Shown here piece after piece: positions 27,400-34,479 of a stretch of 47,521 bases of DNA; position 1 is the stretch's first letter; the number at the start of each line of letters is the position of its first letter. Under the pieces are notes generated by a model. The model searched no databases. It worked only from the letters and a program-made list of their open reading frames with translations, and was not told where the DNA came from. The stretch is from Flavobacterium collinsii (GTDB taxonomy: Bacteria > Bacteroidota > Bacteroidia > Flavobacteriales > Flavobacteriaceae), in assembly GCF_902804485.1 (NCBI RefSeq), contig NZ_CADCST010000111.1, positions 1 through 47,521 on the forward strand, given 5' to 3'. The position numbers and the translations under genes are program-made.

Positions 27400-27450
27400 A
27401 GTCGCAGTATCAATGGTGGTTTTCAGTTAGTGTGACTAAGACTGAAAACT
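27400..27450. repeat. Spacer island D: AGTC-type units with foldback
   Basis: AGTCGC and AGTATC units (27400-27411) are followed by GTTTTCAG-TTAG (27419-27430), which pairs with CTAA..CTGAAAAC (27436-27449). The words match those in the arrays at 21227-21265 and 21765-21886. It lies between the divergent phoH and SAM hydrolase genes. Confidence 0.65.
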
Positions 27451-27506
27451 CAGATCAATAATTGCAATTTATCATTTCATTTTTTCGTTTTTGCAATTAC
27501 TATTAC

Positions 27507-27514
27507 TAGCTTTG
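27507..27514 (+). promoter_or_regulatory. -7 box candidate for the SAM hydrolase gene
   Basis: TAGCTTTG is an exact TAnnTTTG match 59 bases before the ATG at 27574. A TTTG occurs 13 bases upstream, closer than the usual spacing, so the -33 element is uncertain. Confidence 0.45.
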
Positions 27515-27573
27515 CATTTCTCAAATTTAATGAAAATTAGATTTAAATACTACCAATAGTTATAAACAAAATT

Positions 27574-28401
27574 ATGTCAATAATTACCCTCACTACCGAT
27601 TACGGCTTAAAAGACCACTTTGTTGGTTCGCTAAAGGGTAAAATATTATCTGAGTATCCAGAGGTTACACTTGTTGACATTTCGCATGACATTGACCCAT
27701 TTAACACAGCCGAAGCAAGTTACGTTATCGGCGCATCCTATTTAAGCTTTCCAAAAGGAACTGTCCACCTGATCGGAGTAGATATCGAACGTAATAAAGA
27801 AAATCAGCATATCGCCATGCAATGGAACGATCACTACTTTATTTGTGCCGATAATGGTATTTTGAGCATGCTTACGCAAAAGATTGTTCCACAGAAAATT
27901 GTTGCCGTCAATATACACGACCGATTCCCGAGTGAGTTTAGTGATTTGGATATTTTTATAAAAGTAGCCTGCCACATTTCTAAAGGCGGACTTCTTAATG
28001 TTATTGGTAAGGAAATTAAAGAAATAAAGCAAATCACAGAGCTACAGCCTGTAATTGCCAGTGATAACAATTCTATAAAAGGGTATGTGATCTATATCGA
28101 TCATTTTGGAAATGTAGTCACCAATATCTCTAAAAGACAATTTAACGAAGTAGCTAAAGGACGATCTTATGAAATTGTGATGAAACCCAAAAGCATCAAG
28201 ACTATTTTACCCAATTATTCAGCAATTGCGAGTTCGGAAAAATATCCAATAAAAACCTATGAAGGCGAAAAGTTAGCTATTTTTAACGAAGCCGGGTTTC
28301 TTGAAATTGCAATTTTCAGAAGCAATCCTTCCAAGGTGGGCTCTGCAAACAGTCTGTTAGGATTGAATTACAGAGATGTGATTACGATTAAGTTCTCCTG
28401 A
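27574..28401 (+). CDS. SAM hydrolase / DUF62 (SAM hydroxide adenosyltransferase) family
   Basis: A 275-residue cytoplasmic protein of the DUF62 family, related to fluorinase and chlorinase. Characterised bacterial and archaeal members split S-adenosylmethionine with water into adenosine and methionine. The N terminus ITLTTDYGLKDHFVGSLKG is diagnostic; candidate catalytic residues are Asp70 and Arg73 in GVDIERNKE. The C-terminal beta domain includes YVIYIDHFGNVVTNI. The halide-binding loop of fluorinase is not evident, so a hydrolase is more likely. It is divergent from phoH. Its stop lies 5 bases before a heptad array. Confidence 0.93.
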   Translation: MSIITLTTDYGLKDHFVGSLKGKILSEYPEVTLVDISHDIDPFNTAEASYVIGASYLSFPKGTVHLIGVDIERNKENQHIAMQWNDHYFICADNGILSMLTQKIVPQKIVAVNIHDRFPSEFSDLDIFIKVACHISKGGLLNVIGKEIKEIKQITELQPVIASDNNSIKGYVIYIDHFGNVVTNISKRQFNEVAKGRSYEIVMKPKSIKTILPNYSAIASSEKYPIKTYEGEKLAIFNEAGFLEIAIFRSNPSKVGSANSLLGLNYRDVITIKFS

Positions 28402-28406
28402 AAATT

Positions 28407-28457
28407 AGATTGTAGATTTTAGATTGCAGATTTTAGACTTGCAGATTTTAGACTTGC
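28407..28457. repeat. Left arm of spacer island E: AGATTTT / AGATTGC heptads
   Basis: Units AGATTGT, AGATTTT, AGATTGC, AGATTTT, AGACTTGC, AGATTTT and AGACTTGC run in tandem, mostly 7 bases and twice 8. It starts 5 bases after the SAM hydrolase stop. TAGATTTTAGATTG (28413-28426) has a perfect inverted partner at 28665-28678. Confidence 0.85.
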
Positions 28458-28637
28458 AACGATTCCTTTTATCCTTTAGAGAGCGTGTAAATTTCACTAC
28501 AAAATCCTATAAAGATTTAACATTTTGCAAACAGACTTATTCCTCCATACCCTCACTCTGTTTAACAGAGAATATAATTACCGAAAAAGTGCTTTTATAA
28601 TATTTTAAATTTTCTCAAAAAGAAGAATCAATTTTGG

Positions 28638-28645
28638 TATTTTTG
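28638..28645 (+). promoter_or_regulatory. -7 box candidate for the ABM-domain gene
   Basis: TATTTTTG is an exact TAnnTTTG match 58 bases upstream of the ATG at 28704. No convincing -33 TTG is seen at the usual distance. The right arm of island E falls in the predicted leader. Confidence 0.4.
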
Positions 28646-28660
28646 CGCACCTGTAACAGA

Positions 28661-28680
28661 TTTTCAATCTAAAATCTAAA
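28661..28680. repeat. Right (inverted) arm of spacer island E
   Basis: CAATCTAAAATCTA at 28665-28678 is the perfect reverse complement of 28413-28426 in the left arm, about 240 bases away. It ends 23 bases before the next start codon. Confidence 0.8.
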
Positions 28681-28703
28681 GACAGAAATTTAAAATTACA
28701 AAT

Positions 28704-29000
28704 ATGTTTGTTCGAATAGTCAAAATGAGTTTTCACGAAGAAAAAATTCCTGCTTTTCTGGAGAATTTTGAAAGTGTGAAAGACAAAATACGAAATGCTG
28801 ATGGAAATCGTTTTTTAGAACTGTATCAGGATAAAAATGATAAATGCATTTTCTTCACCTATAGCTATTGGGAAACTGTAGAAGACTTGGAAAATTACAG
28901 ACAATCTGAACTTTTTAATTCTGTTTGGGACTTTACAAAAAAACTTTTCAATGCCAAACCCGAAGCATGGAGTGTGGATAAACTGGTTAGTTTAGATTAG
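28704..29000 (+). CDS. Small ABM-domain protein (putative quinol monooxygenase type)
   Basis: A 98-residue protein with the ferredoxin-like ABM (antibiotic biosynthesis monooxygenase) fold. It has an opening strand VRIVKMSFHEEKIPAFLENF, a central EL-YQDK segment, IFFTYSYWETVEDLENYRQS, and a closing helix and strand. Members oxidise quinols or act as small dimeric accessory proteins; the role here is unknown. It is the first of a rightward run leading to gldF, but a 194-base repeat-filled spacer separates them. Confidence 0.85.
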   Translation: MFVRIVKMSFHEEKIPAFLENFESVKDKIRNADGNRFLELYQDKNDKCIFFTYSYWETVEDLENYRQSELFNSVWDFTKKLFNAKPEAWSVDKLVSLD

Positions 29001-29030
29001 TTTCAGGTTTCAGGTTTCATGTTTCATGTT
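29001..29030. repeat. Left arm of spacer island F: TTTCAGG heptads
   Basis: TTTCAGG, TTTCAGG, TTTCATG and TTTCATG in perfect 7-base register, beginning at the base right after the stop codon TAG (28998-29000) of the ABM-domain gene. The inverted partner is at 29126-29148. Confidence 0.88.
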
Positions 29031-29062
29031 ATATACTGGATTTGAAAATTGGAATCTTTTAA

Positions 29063-29119
29063 CGCAAAGAACGCAAAGATGATGTTTAAAAGGTTTGATA
29101 AAACGCAAATTTCGCAAAG
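29063..29119. repeat. CGCAAAG words inside island F
   Basis: CGCAAAG at 29063-29069 and 29072-29078, and CGCAAAT/CGCAAAG at 29104-29110 and 29113-29119, each pair 9 bases apart. Related words appear at 89-112 and in island G. Confidence 0.6.
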
Positions 29120-29125
29120 GAAAGC

Positions 29126-29148
29126 AACCTGAAACTTGAAACCTTAAA
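29126..29148. repeat. Right (inverted) arm of spacer island F
   Basis: CCTGAAA (29128-29134), CTTGAAA (29135-29141) and CCTTAAA (29142-29148). On the reverse strand these read TTTAAGG, TTTCAAG and TTTCAGG, the same word as the left arm. It ends 46 bases before gldF. Confidence 0.85.
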
Positions 29149-29194
29149 CAAAAAAAATTACACGATTAAACAAATAAACGAATAAACCTTATAC

Positions 29195-29920
29195 ATGAAA
29201 TCAATCATTTTAAGAGAAATAAAATCCTTTTTTGGTTCTCCTATTGGCTATCTGGTCATTGCAATTTTCTTAATTAGCAATGGATTATTCTTATGGGTAT
29301 TTGAAGGAGACTACAACATATTAAATACTGGTTATGCGGATTTGACTCCTTTCTTTACTTTAGCTCCGTGGATTCTAATTTTCCTGATTCCTGCAATTAC
29401 TATGAGAAGTTTCTCTGATGAAAAAAAGCAAGGAACACTAGAGTTGTTGTTAACAAAACCTTTATCGATTTGGGAAATCGTAAACGGAAAATTTATTGGC
29501 TCTCTCTTATTAATTGTTTTAGCAATTATTCCAACGTTTATTTACGTAAAAGTAATATCGAATTTAGGTTCTCCTGAAGGGAATATTGATATGGGCAGTA
29601 CTATAGGTTCATACTTCGGATTGTTGTTTCTGATTGCAGCTTATTCTGCAATTGGAATCTTTACTTCTACCCTGTCTGAAAATCAGATTGTAGCCTTTAT
29701 TATTGCGGTTTTTCTCTGTTTTCTTCTTTATTTTGGTTTTGAAGGACTGGCTTCATTAATTCCGGGATCTTCCACCATTGTTACGGCATTTGGCATGCAG
29801 GATCATTTTAAAAGTATGAGTCGGGGCGTAATCGATACCCGTGATGTAATTTATTTTTTAAGCATCACCGTATTGTTTCTGTCGTTTACTGTGTATCAAT
29901 TAAAATCTTTTAAAGCGTAA
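29195..29920 (+). CDS. gldF: Gliding-motility ABC transporter permease GldF
   Basis: A 241-residue inner-membrane permease with about six membrane helices and the ABC-2 permease pattern (IFLISNGLFLWVFEGDYNIL near the N terminus and DEKKQGTLELLLTKPLSIWEIVNGKF after the second helix). In Flavobacterium johnsoniae GldF acts with GldA and GldG as an ABC transporter needed for gliding. The stop codon overlaps the gldG start by one base (TAATG), so the two are coupled. The ATPase gene gldA is not in this window, as is usual for the genus. Confidence 0.95.
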   Translation: MKSIILREIKSFFGSPIGYLVIAIFLISNGLFLWVFEGDYNILNTGYADLTPFFTLAPWILIFLIPAITMRSFSDEKKQGTLELLLTKPLSIWEIVNGKFIGSLLLIVLAIIPTFIYVKVISNLGSPEGNIDMGSTIGSYFGLLFLIAAYSAIGIFTSTLSENQIVAFIIAVFLCFLLYFGFEGLASLIPGSSTIVTAFGMQDHFKSMSRGVIDTRDVIYFLSITVLFLSFTVYQLKSFKA

Positions 29921-31605
29921 TGAAGTCATCTACTCAACAAAATATTAAAACATTAGGAATTACTGTTTTTGTATTAATCGTTTTAAATGTATTGGGAAGT
30001 TTATTTTTTCACCGATTCGATTTAACCAAAGACAAACGATATACCTTATCTGAAACTTCTTTACAGATCATAAAACAGGTTAAAAATCCATTATCGATCA
30101 AGATCTATATGCAGGGTGAACTTCCGGCAGATTTTAGACGCCTCCAACAAGAAACCCGTCAGTTATTGGAGGAATTTCAGGCGTATAACAGCAATATTGT
30201 TTTTGAATTCGTTAATCCTTTAGAAAACGAAGACGAAAGTATGGATGTTATCAAATCGCTTTATCAAAAAGGTCTTACACCCATAAATATTACGGTAGAC
30301 GACAAAGGAAAACAATCACAGGCTATGGTTTTCCCGTGGGCTGTTGCGGTTTACAACAATAAAGAAGTCAATATTCCTTTGTTGAAAAACATAATGGGAG
30401 CCTCTACAACACAAAAAGTAACAGGATCAATTCAGCATTTAGAATATTCAATTGCTGATGCCATCAATAAAATTAGTAAAGACAGACAAAAGAAGGTTGC
30501 CATTATAAAAGGGAATGGAGAATTGAACGAGATTCACATTGCCAAAATGTTACAGCAAATTCGCGAAAGCTATTATATTGGTCCATTCACATTAGACTCT
30601 GTAGCCAAAAGTCCGACTGAAACTTTAGCTGCTCTTAAAAAATACGACTTAGCCATTATTTCAAAACCTACAGAAACTTTCTCTGACGAAGAAAAACAGG
30701 TTTTAGATCAGTTCATCATGAACGGAGGCAAAACATTATGGCTAATAGATCAGGTAGCTGCCGACATGGATAGTCTTTACAACCAGGCAGGCGCAACTCT
30801 GGCGTACCCAAGAGATCTGAATCTGAACGATATGTTTTTTAAATATGGCTTCAGAATCAATCCTGATCTGATCAAAGACGAACAGGGAAGCCCAATTAAA
30901 CTGGCTACCGGCGAGCAAGGTAGCGCTACACAATATCAGGACTTTGTATGGAAATATGCTCCACAAGTGTACCCGACCAGCCAACATCCGATTGTGAAAA
31001 ATTTGGGCGGAATCCGATTTGATTTTGCGAGTCCGATTGATACTTTAAAGAACGGAATTAAAAAAACGGTTTTACTGCAATCCTCTCAATACTCGAAAGC
31101 AATTGGAACTCCTGCTCCCATCAACTTAAATATTGTAACTGAAAAAACTTCTCCTCAGGATTATGTAAACAAAGGAAATATTCCGCTTTCTGTTTTATTA
31201 GAAGGATCATTCCATTCCGCTTTTGAGAATCGTGTTTTACCTTTTAAAGAAAACTCCTTTTTAGCAAAAGGAAAACCAAATAAAATGATTGTCATAGCCG
31301 ATGGTGATCTGGCCAGAAATCAGTTGGACAAAAATATGATGCCAGTCGAATTGGGCTATGATCAGCGTACCGGAAACCTGTACGACAACAAAGATTTTAT
31401 AATGAATTGTATTAATTATTTGTTGGATGATACCGGACTTATTAACATTAGAAGTAAAGATGTTAATCTTCCATTATTAGACAAAGAGAAAGTTTATGAA
31501 AATTACACACTCACGCAATTCATAACTATCGGACTTCCAATTCTAATTTTATTGATTTTTGGACTCGCATTTACCTATATGCGAAAAAGAAAATACAGTA
31601 AGTAG
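29920..31605 (+). CDS. gldG: Gliding-motility ABC transporter substrate-binding protein GldG
   Basis: A 561-residue protein with one N-terminal membrane segment (about residues 12-31), a long periplasmic region of the ABC_transp_aux type (KDKRYTLSETSLQIIKQVKN, LWLIDQVAADMDSLY, MIVIADGDLARNQ), and a C-terminal membrane segment (about 533-553) ending in a basic tail. It is the partner of GldF, coupled by a one-base stop/start overlap. It is followed by dnaN after 108 bases, an order I recall from Flavobacterium. Confidence 0.95.
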   Translation: MKSSTQQNIKTLGITVFVLIVLNVLGSLFFHRFDLTKDKRYTLSETSLQIIKQVKNPLSIKIYMQGELPADFRRLQQETRQLLEEFQAYNSNIVFEFVNPLENEDESMDVIKSLYQKGLTPINITVDDKGKQSQAMVFPWAVAVYNNKEVNIPLLKNIMGASTTQKVTGSIQHLEYSIADAINKISKDRQKKVAIIKGNGELNEIHIAKMLQQIRESYYIGPFTLDSVAKSPTETLAALKKYDLAIISKPTETFSDEEKQVLDQFIMNGGKTLWLIDQVAADMDSLYNQAGATLAYPRDLNLNDMFFKYGFRINPDLIKDEQGSPIKLATGEQGSATQYQDFVWKYAPQVYPTSQHPIVKNLGGIRFDFASPIDTLKNGIKKTVLLQSSQYSKAIGTPAPINLNIVTEKTSPQDYVNKGNIPLSVLLEGSFHSAFENRVLPFKENSFLAKGKPNKMIVIADGDLARNQLDKNMMPVELGYDQRTGNLYDNKDFIMNCINYLLDDTGLINIRSKDVNLPLLDKEKVYENYTLTQFITIGLPILILLIFGLAFTYMRKRKYSK

Positions 31606-31645
31606 ATGTTAATAAAAAAATTACTAAACTTAAGATTGTTTACGA

Positions 31646-31653
31646 TATATTTG
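31646..31653 (+). promoter_or_regulatory. -7 box candidate for dnaN
   Basis: TATATTTG matches TAnnTTTG exactly and lies 60 bases before the dnaN ATG. A proper -33 TTG is not found, so dnaN may use this or be read from gldFG. Confidence 0.4.
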
Positions 31654-31713
31654 TAAAACCTATCTTAGTTGAGGAAAAACTAAAGAAAAGAGCAAAAAAA
31701 TAAAACAATAGAG

Positions 31714-32832
31714 ATGAAATTTATAGTATCGAGTTCGTACTTATTAAAACAATTACAGGTTTTAGGTAGTGTAATTAACAGCAACAATACGTTGCCTATT
31801 TTAGACAACTTTTTATTTGAACTAGACAACAGCGAACTGACAGTTTCGGCTTCGGATCTTGAGACTACAATGTCTGCTACATTATCAATCGATTCTACAA
31901 GTAAAGGAAGCGTTGCCGTGCCTGCTAAACTTTTACTTGAAATTTTAAAAACGTTTCCGGAACAGCCTTTAACTTTTACGGTTGAAGAGAACAATACTGT
32001 TGAGATTAGTTCTAACTCTGGGAAATATGCTTTAGCATATGCTGCCGGTGAAGAATTTCCAAAATCAGTGAGTCTTGAAGAACCGTCAGTTACACTTGTT
32101 CCTGCTGATGTTTTGGCAACTGCAGTAAGTAAAACTATTTTTGCTGCCGGAAATGATGATTTACGTCCGGTAATGTCCGGAGTTTTCTTCCAATTCTCTC
32201 CTGAAGGATTAACTTTTGTAGCAACAGATGCTCATAAATTAGTAAAATATGCCCGTACAGATGTAAAAGCATCACAGGTAGCTGATTTTATTATGCCAAA
32301 GAAACCTTTAAATATCTTAAAAAGTATTTTAGGAACTTCTGATGCAGAAGTAAAAATTGAATACAACGATTCAAATGCGACTTTCTCATTTGACAATTAT
32401 ATTTTAACATGTCGTTTGATTGATGGAAAATACCCTAACTACGAAGCGGTAATTCCAAAAGAAAATCCAAACAAATTAATGATAGACCGTTCTTTATTTT
32501 TAAGTTCAGTTAAGCGTGTGGCAATTTTCTCAAACAAAACTACACACCAAATTCGCTTAAAAATTGCCGGAGCCGAATTGAATGTTTCCGCAGAAGATAT
32601 CGATTACTCTAACAAAGCCGAAGAAAGATTAACTTGTGATTATCAAGGAGATGATCTTCAAATTGGTTTCAACTCCCGTTTTTTAACTGAAATGCTAACT
32701 AACCTGCAATCAGATATGATTATGTTGGAGATGTCATTACCTAACAGAGCAGGAATCCTTACACCGGTAGACGGTTTAGAAGAAGGAGAAACTGTTACAA
32801 TGCTGGTAATGCCTGTAATGTTAAATAGTTAA
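31714..32832 (+). CDS. dnaN: DNA polymerase III beta subunit (sliding clamp)
   Basis: A 372-residue protein, the ring-shaped processivity clamp of DNA polymerase III. Three clamp domains follow one another. Typical segments are VINSNNTLPILDNFLFEL, a second-domain stretch ending VAADA-like TFVATDAHKLVKYAR, and the C-terminal MLVMPVMLN. The length is normal. It has its own terminator. It is separate from dnaA and recF here, as in other flavobacteria. Confidence 0.97.
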   Translation: MKFIVSSSYLLKQLQVLGSVINSNNTLPILDNFLFELDNSELTVSASDLETTMSATLSIDSTSKGSVAVPAKLLLEILKTFPEQPLTFTVEENNTVEISSNSGKYALAYAAGEEFPKSVSLEEPSVTLVPADVLATAVSKTIFAAGNDDLRPVMSGVFFQFSPEGLTFVATDAHKLVKYARTDVKASQVADFIMPKKPLNILKSILGTSDAEVKIEYNDSNATFSFDNYILTCRLIDGKYPNYEAVIPKENPNKLMIDRSLFLSSVKRVAIFSNKTTHQIRLKIAGAELNVSAEDIDYSNKAEERLTCDYQGDDLQIGFNSRFLTEMLTNLQSDMIMLEMSLPNRAGILTPVDGLEEGETVTMLVMPVMLNS

Positions 32833-32939
32833 CATCAAAACTTCTTTTTGTTACAGAGATTTTTTTTAGTTTCAAATTAAAGACATATCATTGTAAAAAA
32901 AAATAACATCGCTATTAACCAACCATTTTTTATACCTAG

Positions 32940-32977
32940 AAACCGCAATTCTTTTTTTAAGATTTGCGGTTTTTTAT
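32940..32977 (+). terminator. Terminator of dnaN
   Basis: AAACCGCAA at 32940-32948 pairs with TTGCGGTTT at 32964-32972, followed by a T run. It lies about 107 bases after the dnaN stop. Confidence 0.82.
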
Positions 32978-33004
32978 TTTTCTCTTTTTGTTTCTGCGTA
33001 GATG

Positions 33005-33027
33005 TTTCAGGTTTCAGGTTTCAGGTT
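33005..33027. repeat. Left arm of spacer island G: three TTTCAGG units
   Basis: TTTCAGG at 33005-33011, 33012-33018 and 33019-33025 in perfect register. The word is shared with island F and with the array inside mnmE. The inverted arm is at 33170-33189; CGCAAAG words lie between the arms. Confidence 0.85.
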
Positions 33028-33169
33028 GAAATGCGATCAGGGATTGAGCTGATTTTTACCGCAAAGTGCGCTAGGTTTTTCTATACTCTGCATGTATGTT
33101 ATAAATGTAAAAGTTCGCAAAGCTTTGTCTAAAAACATTGAGAACTCCTTACGTTGAAATCAACACAAA

Positions 33170-33189
33170 CTTGAATTTGAAACCTAAAA
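33170..33189. repeat. Right (inverted) arm of spacer island G
   Basis: CTTGAAT, TTGAAA and CCTAAAA are degenerate 7/6/7-base units; on the reverse strand they read TTTTAGG, TTTCAA and ATTCAAG. It ends 11 bases before the -7 box of the downstream gene. Confidence 0.65.
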
Positions 33190-33200
33190 CAAATTTTTCT

Positions 33201-33208
33201 TATTTTTG
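33201..33208 (+). promoter_or_regulatory. -7 box four bases before a start codon
   Basis: TATTTTTG, an exact TAnnTTTG match, ends 4 bases before the ATG at 33213. If used, transcription would start at or next to the start codon, giving a leaderless message. The same 4-base spacing occurs at mnmE. It also argues against a longer protein from the TTG at 33138. Confidence 0.5.
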
Positions 33209-33212
33209 TAAT

Positions 33213-33842
33213 ATGAAAATAGAAATTTGGTCGGACATCATGTGTCCGTTTTGTTATATCGGAAAAAGACAACTGGAAACAGCTTTAGCTGAATTTCCAA
33301 ATGATAAATTTGAAATTGAATGGAAAAGCTTTCAGCTTGATCCAACCATCACACCGCAATCAGGTAAAGATGTTTATACCTTTTTGGCAGAGCGAAAAGG
33401 TTTTTCTGTTGAGCAATCCATCGAAATGCATAAAGGTGTCACAGAACGTGCAAAAAGCGTAGGTTTGGACTATCACTTTGATAAAGCAATAATTTCAAAT
33501 TCACTAACGGCACACCGTATCATTCATTTGGCCAAAACCAAAAATCTTGGCGATCAAATGGAAGAAATTTTCTTTAAAGCTTATTTTACAGACGGAAAAG
33601 ATTTAAACGATTCCCAAACCCTAATCAAATTGGGTATTGAAGCTGGTTTAGACCCAAAAGAAGTGCAAGAAGTCGTAGAAAACGAAAGCCTTTTCTTAAA
33701 TGATGTTCATTCTGATATACATGAAGCAAATCAGATTGGTGTACAAGGAGTTCCGTTTTTTGTTTTTGACCGAAAATATGCCGTTTCCGGAGCTCAGCCA
33801 GTGGAGGCTTTTGTGAATACGATCAAAGAAATGCAGAAATAA
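33213..33842 (+). CDS. DsbA-family oxidoreductase (FrnE-like)
   Basis: A 209-residue thioredoxin-fold protein with a helical insert, of the DsbA/FrnE group. The active-site motif is CPFC (Cys11, Cys14) in WSDIMCPFCYIGKRQLE. The cis-proline region is GVQGVPFFVFD. There is no signal peptide, so it is probably cytoplasmic, as expected for FrnE-like proteins, which act as disulfide oxidoreductases or isomerases. The ATG at 33213 is chosen because it follows a -7 box and matches the family N terminus. Confidence 0.93.
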   Translation: MKIEIWSDIMCPFCYIGKRQLETALAEFPNDKFEIEWKSFQLDPTITPQSGKDVYTFLAERKGFSVEQSIEMHKGVTERAKSVGLDYHFDKAIISNSLTAHRIIHLAKTKNLGDQMEEIFFKAYFTDGKDLNDSQTLIKLGIEAGLDPKEVQEVVENESLFLNDVHSDIHEANQIGVQGVPFFVFDRKYAVSGAQPVEAFVNTIKEMQK

Positions 33843-33907
33843 CTATTTCAGAACAGCTTCATTAACCTGGAGCTCAATTCTAAAAAAATAACCTTCAATA
33901 GCTCTAC

Positions 33908-33958
33908 ATCTCAGATATTCAAACAAATTCATTCTTTAACTGTATGAATATCTGAGAT
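33908..33958. repeat. Perfect 14-bp inverted repeat
   Basis: ATCTCAGATATTCA at 33908-33921 pairs with TGAATATCTGAGAT at 33945-33958 around a 23-base loop. It could be the terminator of the FrnE-like gene, although the following T run is weak. Confidence 0.7.
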
Positions 33959-34149
33959 TATAATTTATCCTTAAAACAGAGTAAGTCATTTATATCACTT
34001 TTTGCATCAAAAAAAGTTAGACTTAAATTCTTCGGCACTATTTACATACTCCTGTAATATTATTTTTTTGTGCCTAACCCTTTTAAATTCAATTGATTTA
34101 ACACACTCAATTGCATAATTATAAATTTTTCAGCTTTTAACTGTTTTAT

Positions 34150-34183
34150 TTGTAAGATTTTGCAGTGTTTTTTCCTATATTTG
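34150..34183 (+). promoter_or_regulatory. Promoter candidate for the asparagine-use operon
   Basis: TTG (34150-34152) and TATATTTG (34176-34183) are 23 bases apart, at the upper limit of the flavobacterial TTG-N17-23-TAnnTTTG pattern. Transcription would start near 34190, about 290 bases before the porin ATG. Confidence 0.5.
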
Positions 34184-34225
34184 TATGAATCGACTTTTAT
34201 ATATTAAATCTAATCCTGAGATTTT

Positions 34226-34336
34226 ATGAAAAAGATGTTATCCTACCGCCTAAGATTTTTATTTTTTATCACATATTTGGTAACACAAATATTCCAAAGG
34301 TATTTTCGATTTCAACTCTATACTTATTCTACATAA
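34226..34336 (+). CDS. Possible tiny leader ORF (36 codons)
   Basis: ATG at 34226 opens a frame for a basic, hydrophobic 36-residue peptide (MKKMLSYRLRFLFFITYLVT at the start). It overlaps by ATGA the stop of a 14-codon frame starting at 34185. Both lie in the long predicted leader of the porin operon. They may be leader peptides, or chance frames in AT-rich DNA; no conservation can be tested here. Confidence 0.2.
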   Translation: MKKMLSYRLRFLFFITYLVTQIFQRYFRFQLYTYST

Positions 34337-34479
34337 TCTACACCTATCTAATACCATCTTTAGCATTAAGAGACATTTCTATTTAGCATAGCTTAATTGA
34401 TTCAAATCTATTACTTGAGCTTAGCAATAAAAAAATCATAGCCAGCAACCTTTATTTTACCTCAAATTTTTTATTAATT

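Larger units (their letters stand above)
33843..34479. other. 637-base spacer with inverted repeat, promoter and long leader
   Basis: This non-coding stretch separates the FrnE-like gene from the porin-asparaginase-Dcu operon. It holds a perfect 14-base inverted repeat (33908-33958), a promoter candidate (34150-34183), and about 290 bases of potential leader with two overlapping tiny ORFs (34185-34336). From 34337 to 34479 I see only AT-rich sequence. Confidence 0.6.
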
